A stretch of 64,000 nucleotides of DNA from Nocardia acididurans (GTDB lineage Bacteria; Actinomycetota; Actinomycetes; Mycobacteriales; Mycobacteriaceae): the NCBI RefSeq assembly GCF_016741815.1, contig NZ_JAERRJ010000007.1:434001-498000 (forward strand), in the 5' to 3' direction. This document shows, piece after piece, positions 1 through 8,726 of this stretch; position 1 is the first letter of the stretch; the number at the start of each line of letters is the position of its first letter. The position numbers and the translations under genes are program-made. A model generated the notes under the pieces. It searched no databases. It saw nothing but the letters and a program-made list of their open reading frames with translations, and was not told where the DNA came from.

Positions 1-173
1 CCACAGGCGGGCGAGCACCGACTTCGGCGGGGCCTGGACACCCACGCCGCGCGCGGATCGCCACCGCCGTCTGCGTCGCCGCCGGATCATGCTGCGGCGC
101 GGGCGAATACGCGACGAGCGCGGAACCACCTGATGGGATGATTCCGCGCTCGCGGGTCACTTCAGCTCACAGC
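1..173. other. left edge, no gene recognised
   Basis: All three forward frames stay open from base 1 for at least about 130 bases, so the 3' end of a gene entering from the left cannot be excluded. The readable peptides are arginine-rich and match no family I know. The only assignable element is the end of the leftward gene whose stop codon lies at 174-176. Confidence 0.3.
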
Positions 174-2399
174 TCAGTGCGAGTGGGCTCCGACTGCCTC
201 GGCCAGGGCCGATAGGTCGACGTCTGCGATCTCGGCGATGCCGTCCACGCCGACCTCCAGGACTCGGGCGCTGCCGATGTCGAAGAAGAGGCCGGTCACC
301 GTGACGCCGCGCTCGAGCACGGCTCGGCGCACGGCCGGGTGGTGGCGCAGGGTTTCCAGCTGCATGGCGACGTTCACCATGCCGAGCTGGTCGACGGTGC
401 CGAATCCGGCCTCGCCCGCGGCCCAGGCCACCGGGTGACCCTGGCCGAACTGCTCCACGCTGGGGCGGGCGTGCTTGAGCCAGTCGCCCAGGCCGGGGCC
501 GTAGGGCGGCCCGGCGAGGATGGCCTTCATCGCGCCGCAGGACGAATGTCCGCACACCACAACGTGATCCACCTGCAGCTCGTCGAGCGCGAAGACGATG
601 GCCGCTTCGATGGAGCTGTCGCGGCCCTGGGCGGGCACGAGATTGCCGACATTGCGGACGGTGAACAGGTCACCGGGACCGCTGTTGGTGATCACATTGG
701 GCACGATCCGGGAGTCCGCGCAGGTCAGGAAGAGCGAGTGCGGGTTCTGCCCGTTGCGTAGCTCGTCCAGGTGCGGACGCACGACGTGTGCGTGGGTGCG
801 GTGGTAGGCGGCGACGCCGGCGGTGATCGGGTTGTCGTCGTCCTCCTTGCGCCACGGCCGCAGGACATCGTCGAGCAGTCCGCGCGCCCGGCCGCGCACC
901 GGCGGCCCGTCCAGCGCCGCGGCCATGCGCGCGGTGCCGAGCTCCACGTATTCGACTGTGCCGCCGTTGCTCTCGTGCTGACCGGCCCAGTCGTGAATGG
1001 CCTCGTAGGCGGCGTGGTCGAGGAAGTCGACGCTCATCTCCACCAGCACGTCGCTGCCCGCGGGCACCTTGGACAGTTGCGCGGACAGTTTGGGCAGCGC
1101 CAGGAAGGTGCAGGTGCCGTCGATGCTGACCATCCAGCGGTCGGTCCCCTCGACCGGACCACTGGTGATGGACACCCGCACGACCCGCCACAGCAGCAGC
1201 GCGAACGCCAGCAGCAGGCCGATGAGCACGCCCTCGAGCAGGTTCAGGAACACCACGCCCAGCACGGTCACCACGTACACCAGCAGGTCGCCGGTGCGAC
1301 GCGCGAGCTTGATGTGCGCGAGCTTGACCAGCTGGATGCCGATGACGATGAGCAGACCGGCCAGCGCCGACTTCGGAATCTGCTGCACGAGTCCGGCCAG
1401 CGCGACCGAGAACACCAGCACCCAGATGCCGTGCATGAACGCCGACGCCTTGGTGCGCGCTCCGGCCTGCACGTTGGTGGCGCTGCGCACGATCACGCCG
1501 GTGACGGGCAGACCGCCCAGCAGTCCGGAGGTCATATTGGCCGCGCCCTGGGCGACGAGTTCCTTGTCGAAATTGGTGCGCGGCCCGGTGTGCATCTTGT
1601 CCACGGCGACCGCGGACAGCAGGCTCTCCACACTCGCGATGAGTGCGATGGTCAATACGGCGAGTGCGACCGCGCCCCAGTTACCGCTGGGCACATCGGG
1701 CAGCCCGATGGCGTCGAACAGCGATCCGCTCAGGACGATGCGTTCCACATTGCCGGGCAGAATCAGCGAAAGCACGGTCGCGACGAGAATGGCGACCAGC
1801 GGTCCCGGAACGACGCGCACCTTGGCGGGCACGTATTTCCAGCCGAGCATGATGGCGATGACCACCGCGCCCAGGAAGAAATCATCCCCGTGCAGGCTGG
1901 TGAGTTCACCGGGCAGTTGAATGAGATTCTGCAGCGCGGTGCTGTGCGAGGCCCCTCCGAGTAGCACATGCAACTGCTGCAGAGCGATGGTGATGCCGAT
2001 GCCCGCCAGCATGGCGTGCACGACCACCGGCGCGATGGCGAGCGCGGCGCGGGCGATGCGGCTCAGACCGAAGACGATCTGCAGGCCGCCCGCGGCGACG
2101 GTGATGAAACAGGCTGTCTTCCAGCCGAATTGATTGATGGTCTCGGCCACCACCACGGTCAGGCCGGCGGCGGGACCGCTGACCTGAAGTGGGGATCCTC
2201 CGAGCAGGCCGACGACCACACCGCCGACGACGGCCGCGATGAGTCCGGCGGCGACGGGCGCGTCGGAGGCCACCGCGATACCGATCGAAAGCGGTAGTGC
2301 GACAAGGAAGACGACTATGGATGCGGGCAGGTCGTGACGTAGCCAGGTATTGAACCGGTCACTGGATCTGCCTGGCGGTGAATCGGTGTCGATGGACAT
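174..2399 (-). CDS. SulP family anion transporter fused to beta-carbonic anhydrase (copy 1)
   Basis: The 741-residue inner-membrane protein is predicted to carry bicarbonate or another small anion and to interconvert it with CO2 at the cytoplasmic face. Residues about 20-430 are a SulP core with some ten to twelve hydrophobic helices, followed by a STAS-like stretch. The C-terminal 180 residues are a beta-class carbonic anhydrase with zinc/active-site residues C560 and D562 (CADSR), H618 and C621 (GHSSCG). The layout matches M. tuberculosis Rv3273. The ATG at 2399 is preceded by GGAGGAGCGAT, a strong ribosome site; an in-frame start 99 bases upstream lacks one. The next gene upstream on the same strand is a paralogue. 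Transported ion is inferred, not shown; sulfate is the alternative. Confidence 0.93.
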   Translation of the reverse strand: MSIDTDSPPGRSSDRFNTWLRHDLPASIVVFLVALPLSIGIAVASDAPVAAGLIAAVVGGVVVGLLGGSPLQVSGPAAGLTVVVAETINQFGWKTACFITVAAGGLQIVFGLSRIARAALAIAPVVVHAMLAGIGITIALQQLHVLLGGASHSTALQNLIQLPGELTSLHGDDFFLGAVVIAIMLGWKYVPAKVRVVPGPLVAILVATVLSLILPGNVERIVLSGSLFDAIGLPDVPSGNWGAVALAVLTIALIASVESLLSAVAVDKMHTGPRTNFDKELVAQGAANMTSGLLGGLPVTGVIVRSATNVQAGARTKASAFMHGIWVLVFSVALAGLVQQIPKSALAGLLIVIGIQLVKLAHIKLARRTGDLLVYVVTVLGVVFLNLLEGVLIGLLLAFALLLWRVVRVSITSGPVEGTDRWMVSIDGTCTFLALPKLSAQLSKVPAGSDVLVEMSVDFLDHAAYEAIHDWAGQHESNGGTVEYVELGTARMAAALDGPPVRGRARGLLDDVLRPWRKEDDDNPITAGVAAYHRTHAHVVRPHLDELRNGQNPHSLFLTCADSRIVPNVITNSGPGDLFTVRNVGNLVPAQGRDSSIEAAIVFALDELQVDHVVVCGHSSCGAMKAILAGPPYGPGLGDWLKHARPSVEQFGQGHPVAWAAGEAGFGTVDQLGMVNVAMQLETLRHHPAVRRAVLERGVTVTGLFFDIGSARVLEVGVDGIAEIADVDLSALAEAVGAHSH

Positions 2400-2523
2400 A
2401 TCGCTCCTCCACCGGGTCCCCCATAGACCCGGGCTGAACTCGAAGTGTCTGCGGGCATTCGAATTTGCGACTGTGGACAGCTTTGGCCACAGACTCACCG
2501 GACGAGTGGTGGCAAGGTTAGAA

Positions 2524-2540
2524 GTAAAGACTTAGCAAAG
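2524..2540 (-). promoter_or_regulatory. conserved upstream element of SulP-CA copy 1
   Basis: The plus-strand text GTAAAGACTTAGCAAAG lies 125 bp upstream of the copy 1 start. The same 17-mer with two changes lies 120 bp upstream of copy 2. The 2400-2613 gap also holds an inverted repeat CTGTGG/CCACAG (2471-2476, 2487-2492) and a doubled CCTGAG (2541, 2551). This may be a regulator site or part of a promoter; the factor is unknown. Confidence 0.45.
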
Positions 2541-2613
2541 CCTGAGAAAACCTGAGCCACAATGCAAAACGCGCATGATCCCCTTTCCGATACATCCGTG
2601 TATTCGGCATTTG

Positions 2614-4830
2614 TCAAGCGATCTGGGCCGCGACCGGGCGTTCTACGCCGTCGATCTCCGCGATGCCGTCCACCGTGACCTCGACCACACGCGCCGTCGC
2701 GATATCGAAGAACAAACCCGACAGCACCACTCCGCGTTCCTCCACACCCCGCCGCACCACGGGGTGCGCGTACAACGTCTCCAACTGCACCGCCACATTC
2801 ACCAGCCCGAGCTGATCCACCGGCCCGAAGCCCGCCGCCAGCGCGGCCACGCCCACCGGATGCCCGTCGCGGTAGCGCTCCAGGCTCGGCCGCGCGTGGG
2901 CGAGCCACTCGTCGAGCCCCGATCCGGTCACCGCGCCACTCGAAAGCGCTTCCATCGCACCGCATCCCGAATGCCCGCACACCACCACCGACCGCACGTC
3001 GAGCTTCTCCAGCGCGTAGATGAGCGCGGCCTCCATGGAGGCGTCGCGGCATCCAGCGGGGATCAGATTGCCGACATTGCGGACCGTGAACAGGTCACCC
3101 GGCCCGCTGCTCGTGATCACATTCGGCACCACCCGCGAATCCGCGCAGGTGACGAAGAGCGAGTCCGGTTCCTGACCGTCGCGCAGCACGCCCAGGTGCG
3201 GACGGATCAGATGCGCGTGCCCGCGGTGGTAGGCGGCCACGCCCGCGACGATCGGATCGACCTCGGCCCCGGTCCGCCGCCACGGTCCCAGCACCTCGTC
3301 GAGCATGTGCCGGGAGTGCCGCCGCGCGGGCGCGCCGTCCGCGGTGTCGGCCATGCGCGCGGAGCCCATCTCCACGAATTCGACTGTGCCGCCGCCGGTC
3401 CGGAACTGCTGCACCCACTCCTGGATGGCTTCCTGCGCGGCGTGGTCGAGGTAGTCCACCGTCATCTCGAGGGTGACCTTCGCTCCCGCCGGCACCTTGG
3501 CCAATTCCGCCGCGAGCTTGGGCATCGCGAGGAAAGTACAGGTGCCGTCGATGGCGACCCGCCAGCGGCCCAGTTCGATGGCCTGCGCCAGCACCGTCAC
3601 CCGCACCACCCGCCACAGCAGCAGCGCGAAAGCCAGTGCGAGCCCGACGAGCATGCCCAGCAACAGATTCCAGAACACGACGACGATCACGGTGGCCGCG
3701 TACACCACCAGATCACCCGTGCGCTGCGCGCGGCGGATGTGCGCGAGCTTGATGAGCTGGATGCCGACCACGATGAGCAGTCCGGCCAGCGCGGCCTTGG
3801 GAATCTGCCGCACCACGCCGACCAGCGCCACCGAGAACAGCAGGATCCACACGCCGTGCAGCATGGTGGAGGCCCGGCTGTGCGCTCCCGCTTTGACATT
3901 GGTGATGCTGCGGACGATGACCGCGGCCACCGGCAGCCCGCCGATGGCGCCCGACACCATGTTCGCGGTGCCCTGTCCGATGAGTTCGCGGTCGAGATCG
4001 GTTCGGCGCGAGGCGTTCCGGCTCATCCGGTCCACCGCGACCGCCGACAGCAGGGTCTCCACGCTCGCGATGAGGGCGATGGTGACGGCCATCAGCGCCA
4101 CCGTCGCCCAGCCGCCGTGCGGGAGCGCGGGCAGCCCGATCTCGTCGAGCAGGGTGCCGTCGAGCACGATGCGCTCGACCTGGGTGGGCAGCACCAGCGC
4201 CATGAGGGTGGCCACGACGACCGCCACCAGCGGTCCGGGCACCTTGCGCACGGGTGCGGGCAGATACCGCCAGCCGACCAGGATGACGATCACCAGCAGG
4301 CCCAGGAACAGGTCGCCCACATGTACCGAGGCCAGTTGCCGGGGCAGGCCCGTAATGCTGTCCCACGACGAGCTCAGCGAATCGCCGCCCATCAGGACGT
4401 GGACCTGCTGCAGCGCGATCACCACGCCGATTCCGGCCAGCATGGCGTGCACGACGACGGGTGCGATGGCCAGCGCCCCGCGGGCGATGCGACCGAGTCC
4501 GAACAGGATCTGCACGCCGCCCGCCAGTACGGTGATGAAACAGGTGGTGGCCCAGCCGAATTGGTTGATGCACTCGGCGACGACCACGGTCAGGCTGGCG
4601 GTGGGCCCGCTCACCTGCAGTGTCGAACCACCGAGCGCACCCGCGACGACACCGCCCACGACCGCCGCGATCAGTCCCGCGGCCACCGGTGCGCCGGCGG
4701 CGACGGCGATACCGATGGACAGGGGTAAGGAAACCAGGAACACCACGATCGAGGCAGGCAGATCGTGGCGGACCCGGGCCGCGAGGCCGGGCAGCGACGT
4801 CCGTGGAAGCTGTTCGGTGTCGGTGGACAT
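2614..4830 (-). CDS. SulP family anion transporter fused to beta-carbonic anhydrase (copy 2)
   Basis: This 738-residue paralogue of the neighbouring gene has the same order: a SulP membrane core (about residues 15-430), a STAS-like segment and a beta-carbonic anhydrase. Zinc/active-site residues are present: C562, D564, H620 and C623. The two copies are clearly alike over their full length, differing most at the N terminus, in the STAS region and in the C-terminal 20 residues. The start at 4830 has AAGGAGAGAT in front. It lies upstream of copy 1 on the same strand, but 214 bases and a copy of the upstream element separate them, so each probably has its own promoter. Likely role is bicarbonate/CO2 handling; substrate is inferred. 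Confidence 0.93.
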   Translation of the reverse strand: MSTDTEQLPRTSLPGLAARVRHDLPASIVVFLVSLPLSIGIAVAAGAPVAAGLIAAVVGGVVAGALGGSTLQVSGPTASLTVVVAECINQFGWATTCFITVLAGGVQILFGLGRIARGALAIAPVVVHAMLAGIGVVIALQQVHVLMGGDSLSSSWDSITGLPRQLASVHVGDLFLGLLVIVILVGWRYLPAPVRKVPGPLVAVVVATLMALVLPTQVERIVLDGTLLDEIGLPALPHGGWATVALMAVTIALIASVETLLSAVAVDRMSRNASRRTDLDRELIGQGTANMVSGAIGGLPVAAVIVRSITNVKAGAHSRASTMLHGVWILLFSVALVGVVRQIPKAALAGLLIVVGIQLIKLAHIRRAQRTGDLVVYAATVIVVVFWNLLLGMLVGLALAFALLLWRVVRVTVLAQAIELGRWRVAIDGTCTFLAMPKLAAELAKVPAGAKVTLEMTVDYLDHAAQEAIQEWVQQFRTGGGTVEFVEMGSARMADTADGAPARRHSRHMLDEVLGPWRRTGAEVDPIVAGVAAYHRGHAHLIRPHLGVLRDGQEPDSLFVTCADSRVVPNVITSSGPGDLFTVRNVGNLIPAGCRDASMEAALIYALEKLDVRSVVVCGHSGCGAMEALSSGAVTGSGLDEWLAHARPSLERYRDGHPVGVAALAAGFGPVDQLGLVNVAVQLETLYAHPVVRRGVEERGVVLSGLFFDIATARVVEVTVDGIAEIDGVERPVAAQIA

Positions 4831-5191
4831 ATCTCTCCTTCGCCGAAGTGGCTGTGCCGCTCCGGTTCATCGGTCAACATGTACTGGCATCGAGAGCGAG
4901 CGGCGGGCGAGGCTGAGAAAGCACGACGCTATGAAGAACGCCGGTAATCGTAAAGACCAAGCAAAGAAGCTGGAAAGCCTTTGCGAACGATTGGTGCGTT
5001 CTGCTATCAAACTGTGACCTGCGCCACTCCAGTGCAACAGCTTGGAAACCTCTTGGTCGAACGTCCGGAAGGTGACACCCGCGCGGGCACGACGGTGCTA
5101 CCCTCGAACCGCCAAATCGGCTGAAAGCTTAACGGACACAAGGAATTCCGTTCGGGGGGATGCTTTCGTTCCCAAAGAAACGGCTAGTCCC
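4831..5191. other. 361-bp divergent intergenic region
   Basis: This region separates the leftward SulP-CA copy 2 from the rightward caspase-like gene and must hold both promoters. It contains the element at 4950-4966 and one GGTGACACCCG at 5071-5081. No gene, RNA or terminator is recognisable in it. Confidence 0.5.
4950..4966 (-). promoter_or_regulatory. conserved upstream element of SulP-CA copy 2
   Basis: The plus-strand text GTAAAGACCAAGCAAAG matches 15 of 17 bases of the element at 2524-2540. It sits at nearly the same distance (120 bp) from its start codon. The flanking sequence is not similar, which suggests retention by selection rather than simple recent duplication. Confidence 0.45.
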
Positions 5192-5614
5192 ATGATTGTG
5201 GTCTTCGTCAAGAACGACATCGATGTCCTCGACTCCGGCTACAAGGACGCACACGACAGCAGCGTCTTCGGCATCCCGTACGCCTACGTCAAATCACTCT
5301 GGCCGGCCGCCCGGCTGGAGAAGAAGGAGAACCTCTTCATCACCGCCCACGGCAACAAGAAGCTCATCGGTGACGTCGGCCCCACCCTCGAGCTCGACGC
5401 CGGCACCCTGGCCGGGATCATCAAACAGATCATCCCCAGCGGCTACACCGGCGACATCTACATGTCGACCTGCAACTCCTTCGAATACGCCAAGGCGCTG
5501 AAGAAGGCACTGGGCGTGGTCACCTCGGGCAGCGACTTCTACGGCACCAAGAAGTCCATCGACTACAAGATCGAAGGCCCGGACGGCTCCAACTGGCACC
5601 GCGTGACCGCCTGA
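5192..5614 (+). CDS. small protein with a clan CD (caspase-fold) protease-like His/Cys pair
   Basis: The 140-residue protein has no signal peptide or membrane segment. A beta strand running into T-A-H53-G-N and a second strand ending in M-S-T-C94-N-S resemble the catalytic His and Cys of C80/CHAT-type clan CD peptidases, including the spacing of about 40 residues with an amphipathic helix between. The usual flanking delivery or sensing domains are absent, so this would be a minimal stand-alone domain. The ATG at 5192 was chosen because the protein-like sequence begins there; no strong ribosome site is visible, and the frame stays open upstream to 5042. A hairpin follows the stop. Target and role are unknown; it could also be a non-enzymatic domain that kept the fold. 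Confidence 0.6.
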   Translation: MIVVFVKNDIDVLDSGYKDAHDSSVFGIPYAYVKSLWPAARLEKKENLFITAHGNKKLIGDVGPTLELDAGTLAGIIKQIIPSGYTGDIYMSTCNSFEYAKALKKALGVVTSGSDFYGTKKSIDYKIEGPDGSNWHRVTA

Positions 5615-5630
5615 TCCACGCCACCCCGAC

Positions 5631-5666
5631 GAACCCGGCAAGGAATCACACGCGGTGGCCGGGTTC
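5631..5666 (+). terminator. hairpin after the caspase-like gene
   Basis: GAACCCGGC (5631-5639) pairs with GCCGGGTTC (5658-5666) across an 18-base loop, 17 bases after the stop. There is no long T-run, as is common in GC-rich actinobacteria. Confidence 0.55.
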
Positions 5667-5721
5667 CCGAAACCAGCCACCCCCGCGCGCGGTCGGCAGG
5701 CGGCACAGCGGACCATTGAAC

Positions 5722-5757
5722 TTGCAGTTTCTGAAATTTTGCAGTTTCTGCTAGATT
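5722..5757 (+). promoter_or_regulatory. repeat-containing, probably leaderless promoter of the TetR gene
   Basis: TTGCAGTTTCTG occurs twice (5722-5733, 5739-5750), followed by a -10-like TAGATT at 5752-5757, seven bases before the ATG at 5765. There is no ribosome site, so the transcript may start at the ATG. The repeat is a plausible TetR autoregulatory site. Confidence 0.5.
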
Positions 5758-5764
5758 TTCGACC

Positions 5765-6388
5765 ATGGCGGAAGTGACGGGCGGCGAGCCGGAACTCGGG
5801 CTGCGGGAACGCAAGAAGCGGCAGACGCGGATCGATCTGTGCATGGCGGCCCGGCGGCTCACGGTCGAACGCGGGCTGGACGCGACGACGACCGATGACA
5901 TCGCCAAGGCGGTGGGGGTCTCGCCGCGCACCTTCTTCAATTACTACGAAACGAAGCTGGACGCCGTCGTCGGGCCGGTCACCGAGATCGGAACACCCGC
6001 CGCGCGTGCGGAATTCATCAGCGGCGGACCCAGCGGCGTGCTCATCGACGATGTGGTCACGCTCTACGCCTCCGGGTACGAACCAGAAGATGAAGTGCGG
6101 GAGAGCATTTCGTTCGTCGCGGAGATCATCAAGACCGAGCCGCGGGTCCTGGCCGGATTCATGGCGGCCGGTGCGCAGCACGAGGCGGCGCTGAGCGAGC
6201 TGATGACCACGCGCGCCGGCGGCGCGATCTCGGCCGAACTCGCCGGGCTCACCGCGGGACTCATGTCCGCCCTCGCCACCCGGGCCGCGATGTCGCTGGC
6301 CACCCATCCTGCTCGGACGCTCGCCGATGCGCTGCGAGCGCAGTGCGCGCTGGCGGCCGAACTGTTCCACCGACCCGACAACAGCTGA
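5765..6388 (+). CDS. TetR family regulator
   Basis: The 207-residue protein has a typical N-terminal TetR helix-turn-helix (about residues 20-65, with the motif VGVSPRTFFNYYETK) and a helical ligand-binding remainder of unrecognised specificity. Its stop is only 12 bases before the start of a DHA2-type efflux gene, so the two are probably one transcript. The regulator most likely represses both through the repeat at 5722-5750 and releases them when a pump substrate binds. The ligand cannot be read from the sequence. Confidence 0.88.
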   Translation: MAEVTGGEPELGLRERKKRQTRIDLCMAARRLTVERGLDATTTDDIAKAVGVSPRTFFNYYETKLDAVVGPVTEIGTPAARAEFISGGPSGVLIDDVVTLYASGYEPEDEVRESISFVAEIIKTEPRVLAGFMAAGAQHEAALSELMTTRAGGAISAELAGLTAGLMSALATRAAMSLATHPARTLADALRAQCALAAELFHRPDNS

Positions 6389-6400
6389 GGAGTTGTGCCG

Positions 6401-8005
6401 ATGACCACGACGGCTAGCGCGCCGCCGACCCCGATCGTCCTCACCCAGAAACGCATCTGGCTCATCTTCTCCGCCCTGATCTCAGGCATGTTCCTGGCCA
6501 GCCTGGACCAGACCATCGTGGGCACCGCCATGCCGACCATCGTCGGCGAACTCGGCGGCGTCTCCGAAATGGCCTGGACCGCAACGGCCTATCTGCTGGC
6601 GACCACCATCGTCATGCCCATCTACGGCAAGTTCGGCGATATGTTCGGCCGCCGCTGGCTGTTCCTGTTCGCCATCGGCGTGTTCACCCTCGCCTCCATC
6701 GGCGCGGCGCTGGCCACCGGATTCTGGGAGTTCATCGCCTTCCGCGGCCTGCAGGGCGTGGGCGGCGGCGGCCTGATGATCCTGGCGCAGGCCATCATCG
6801 CCGATGTGGTGCCGGCGAAGGATCGCGGCAAGTACATGGCCCCGATGGGCGCGATCTTCGGCATCACCTCGGTGGCCGGGCCGCTGCTCGGCGGATTCTT
6901 CGCCGATCACATCGGCTGGCGCTGGTGCTTCTGGATCAACGTGCCGATCGGTATCGCGGCCATGATCGTCGCGTTCCGCTACCTGAGCATCCCCACCCAC
7001 CGTCCCAAGACCAAGCCCGACTACCTGGGCGTGGTGCTCATGTCGACGGCGACCACCCTGCTCATCCTGCTCACCGACTGGGGCGGTAAGCGCTACGCCT
7101 GGGACTCCCCGACCATCCTGACCATGATCGCGGCCCTGGTGCTGGTGGTCGGCGTGTTCATCGTGGTGGAGTCGCGGGCCGAGGAGCCCATGCTGCCGCT
7201 ATGGCTGTTCCGCAACCGCACCTTCGTGCTGACCTCGGCCATCGGCCTGGTGGTGGGCCTGGTCATGTTCGCGGCCGTCGCGTTCATCCCGACCTACCTG
7301 CAAATGGCAACGGGCGCTTCGGCTTCGGTGTCGGGTCTGCTGCTCATTCCGATGATGGTCGGCATGATGGCCACGCTCATCACCTCCATGGCCGCCATCA
7401 CCAAGACCGGCCGCTACCGGATCTACCCGCCGATCGGCGCGGTGGTGATGGGCCTGGGCATGCTGTGGCTGACCCAGCTCAGCGCGCAGACCTCCATGTG
7501 GGTGGTGTCGGGCATGCTGTTCGTGATGGGCGCGGGCCTGGGCCTGATCATGCAGATCATCGTGCTGGTGGTGCAGAACGCGGTCTCCCCCGATCAGATC
7601 GGCACCGCGACCAGCGCCAACAACTATTTCCGCGAAATGGGCGGCGCGATCGGCGTCGCGGTGTTCGGCTCGATCTTCACCAACCGCCTGACCGAGGGAC
7701 TCACCGGCGCGTTCCTGGCGAATCCGGGACAGGCGGCCGGGGTGGATCCGGGTGCGCTGGTGCCGTCGGTGGTCAAGCATCTGCCGGAGCAGTTGCACGA
7801 TGCCATCGTCGGCGCGTACGTCGACGCCCTGGTGCCCGGCTTCTGGTACCTGCTGCCGGGTGTGGCGGTGGCGTTCCTGCTCGCCCTGTTCATTCCGCAG
7901 CTGACGCTGTCGGATGAGGCGGGCATGGTGGCGCGCGGCGAGGCGGTGCTGGCGGAGGAGGATCTGCCGAAAGCGGTGGAGCTGCCGAAAGCGGTGGCCG
8001 AGTAG
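6401..8005 (+). CDS. MFS multidrug efflux transporter, DHA2 (14-helix) type
   Basis: The 534-residue membrane protein has about fourteen hydrophobic helices. Motif A reads GKFGDMFGRR after helix 2, and helix 5 carries the GxxxGPxxGG-like antiporter region (SVAGPLLGGFF). Family members export drugs or lipophilic cations in exchange for protons. The ATG at 6401 lies eight bases after AGGAG; a GTG six bases earlier is an alternative start. It is downstream of and probably co-transcribed with the TetR gene, and a strong hairpin follows it. Substrate unknown. Confidence 0.9.
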   Translation: MTTTASAPPTPIVLTQKRIWLIFSALISGMFLASLDQTIVGTAMPTIVGELGGVSEMAWTATAYLLATTIVMPIYGKFGDMFGRRWLFLFAIGVFTLASIGAALATGFWEFIAFRGLQGVGGGGLMILAQAIIADVVPAKDRGKYMAPMGAIFGITSVAGPLLGGFFADHIGWRWCFWINVPIGIAAMIVAFRYLSIPTHRPKTKPDYLGVVLMSTATTLLILLTDWGGKRYAWDSPTILTMIAALVLVVGVFIVVESRAEEPMLPLWLFRNRTFVLTSAIGLVVGLVMFAAVAFIPTYLQMATGASASVSGLLLIPMMVGMMATLITSMAAITKTGRYRIYPPIGAVVMGLGMLWLTQLSAQTSMWVVSGMLFVMGAGLGLIMQIIVLVVQNAVSPDQIGTATSANNYFREMGGAIGVAVFGSIFTNRLTEGLTGAFLANPGQAAGVDPGALVPSVVKHLPEQLHDAIVGAYVDALVPGFWYLLPGVAVAFLLALFIPQLTLSDEAGMVARGEAVLAEEDLPKAVELPKAVAE

Positions 8006-8026
8006 GCCGTTCGGCGACCGGCCAGT

Positions 8027-8051
8027 AGCCCCGGTGCGGCGCACCGGGGCT
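8027..8051 (+). terminator. strong intrinsic-type hairpin after the MFS gene
   Basis: AGCCCCGGTGC (8027-8037) and GCACCGGGGCT (8041-8051) form a perfect 11-bp stem with a three-base loop, 21 bases after the stop. No T-run follows. Confidence 0.75.
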
Positions 8052-8111
8052 GCTCCGGACGGAGGTGGTCCGCGAGTCCGCTGACGTGGCCGGGTGCCGT
8101 GACGGTGCCTG

Positions 8112-8117
8112 TAGGGT
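8112..8117 (+). promoter_or_regulatory. -10 hexamer of a probably leaderless CopC promoter
   Basis: TAGGGT lies six bases before the ATG at 8124 and there is no ribosome site. No convincing -35 is visible. The spacing is the one seen in front of other apparently leaderless genes here. Confidence 0.4.
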
Positions 8118-8123
8118 GCCCTC

Positions 8124-8717
8124 ATGCGTGTTCGAGTGGGAGTGAATCCTCTGTCAGCGGCCGGTATCCGGCGGTTGGGCGTCGTGTTCGCGGCGGTGCT
8201 GGCCGTGCTCACCCTGACGGCGGGCCCGGCCGCCGCGCATGCCGCGCTGTCCGGTAGCGATCCGGCCGAGGGGGCACGGCTCGACGCCGCGCCCGCCGCG
8301 GTCACGTTGACCTTCAACGAGAACATCCAGTCCTCGTTCACCACACTGAATATCGTCGGTCCCGACGGTAAGCAGTACGGCCGGGGCGAACCCAGGGCCG
8401 CGGGGGCCACCCTGACGGTCGGTTTCGACCCGCAGGCTCCGGCGGGCAGCTATACCGTCGGATACCGGGTGGTTTCCGAGGACGGTCACCCGATCCAGGG
8501 CAGCTACGGCTTCGAACTCACTCGCGTGAACACTTCCACTCCCGCCACCACCCCCGCGGACGCCACCGCCCCCGCCGCGCCCACCACCACTGACGAGAAC
8601 AGCTCCGCCACAGACGATTCCAGCGGCGTGCCGGTCTGGCTCCTCGCGCTCGGCGTCGGCATCGTGCTGATCGCGGGCCTGGGCGTCGTCCTGCTCACCG
8701 GCCGGCGCGGCCGCTGA
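8124..8717 (+). CDS. CopC-domain copper resistance protein, membrane-anchored
   Basis: The 197-residue protein has an N-terminal signal sequence ending in AAAHA, an approximately 95-residue CopC domain (AHAALSGSDPAEG to SYGFEL), a Thr/Ala/Pro-rich linker and one C-terminal helix with a short RRGR tail. The histidine right after signal cleavage and the EDGHP motif are the usual Cu(II)-binding positions of CopC. The protein should face the outside of the membrane and bind or pass copper. No CopD-type permease lies next to it, which is common for actinobacterial CopC proteins. It is convergent with the following MFS gene (9-bp gap). Confidence 0.88.
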   Translation: MRVRVGVNPLSAAGIRRLGVVFAAVLAVLTLTAGPAAAHAALSGSDPAEGARLDAAPAAVTLTFNENIQSSFTTLNIVGPDGKQYGRGEPRAAGATLTVGFDPQAPAGSYTVGYRVVSEDGHPIQGSYGFELTRVNTSTPATTPADATAPAAPTTTDENSSATDDSSGVPVWLLALGVGIVLIAGLGVVLLTGRRGR

Positions 8718-8726
8718 GTCGGCCGA

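Noticed and set aside
2575..4728. Long plus-strand open frame antisense to SulP-CA copy 2
   Set aside because: The encoded peptide is His/Arg/Asp-rich without domains and mirrors codon bias of the true gene; it is a GC-rich shadow frame.
5071..5081. Isolated copy of the P450-operator half-site GGTGACACCCG
   Set aside because: No inverted partner is found within the intergenic region, and an 11-mer of this GC content can recur by chance. One half-site alone does not support regulation by the same TetR.
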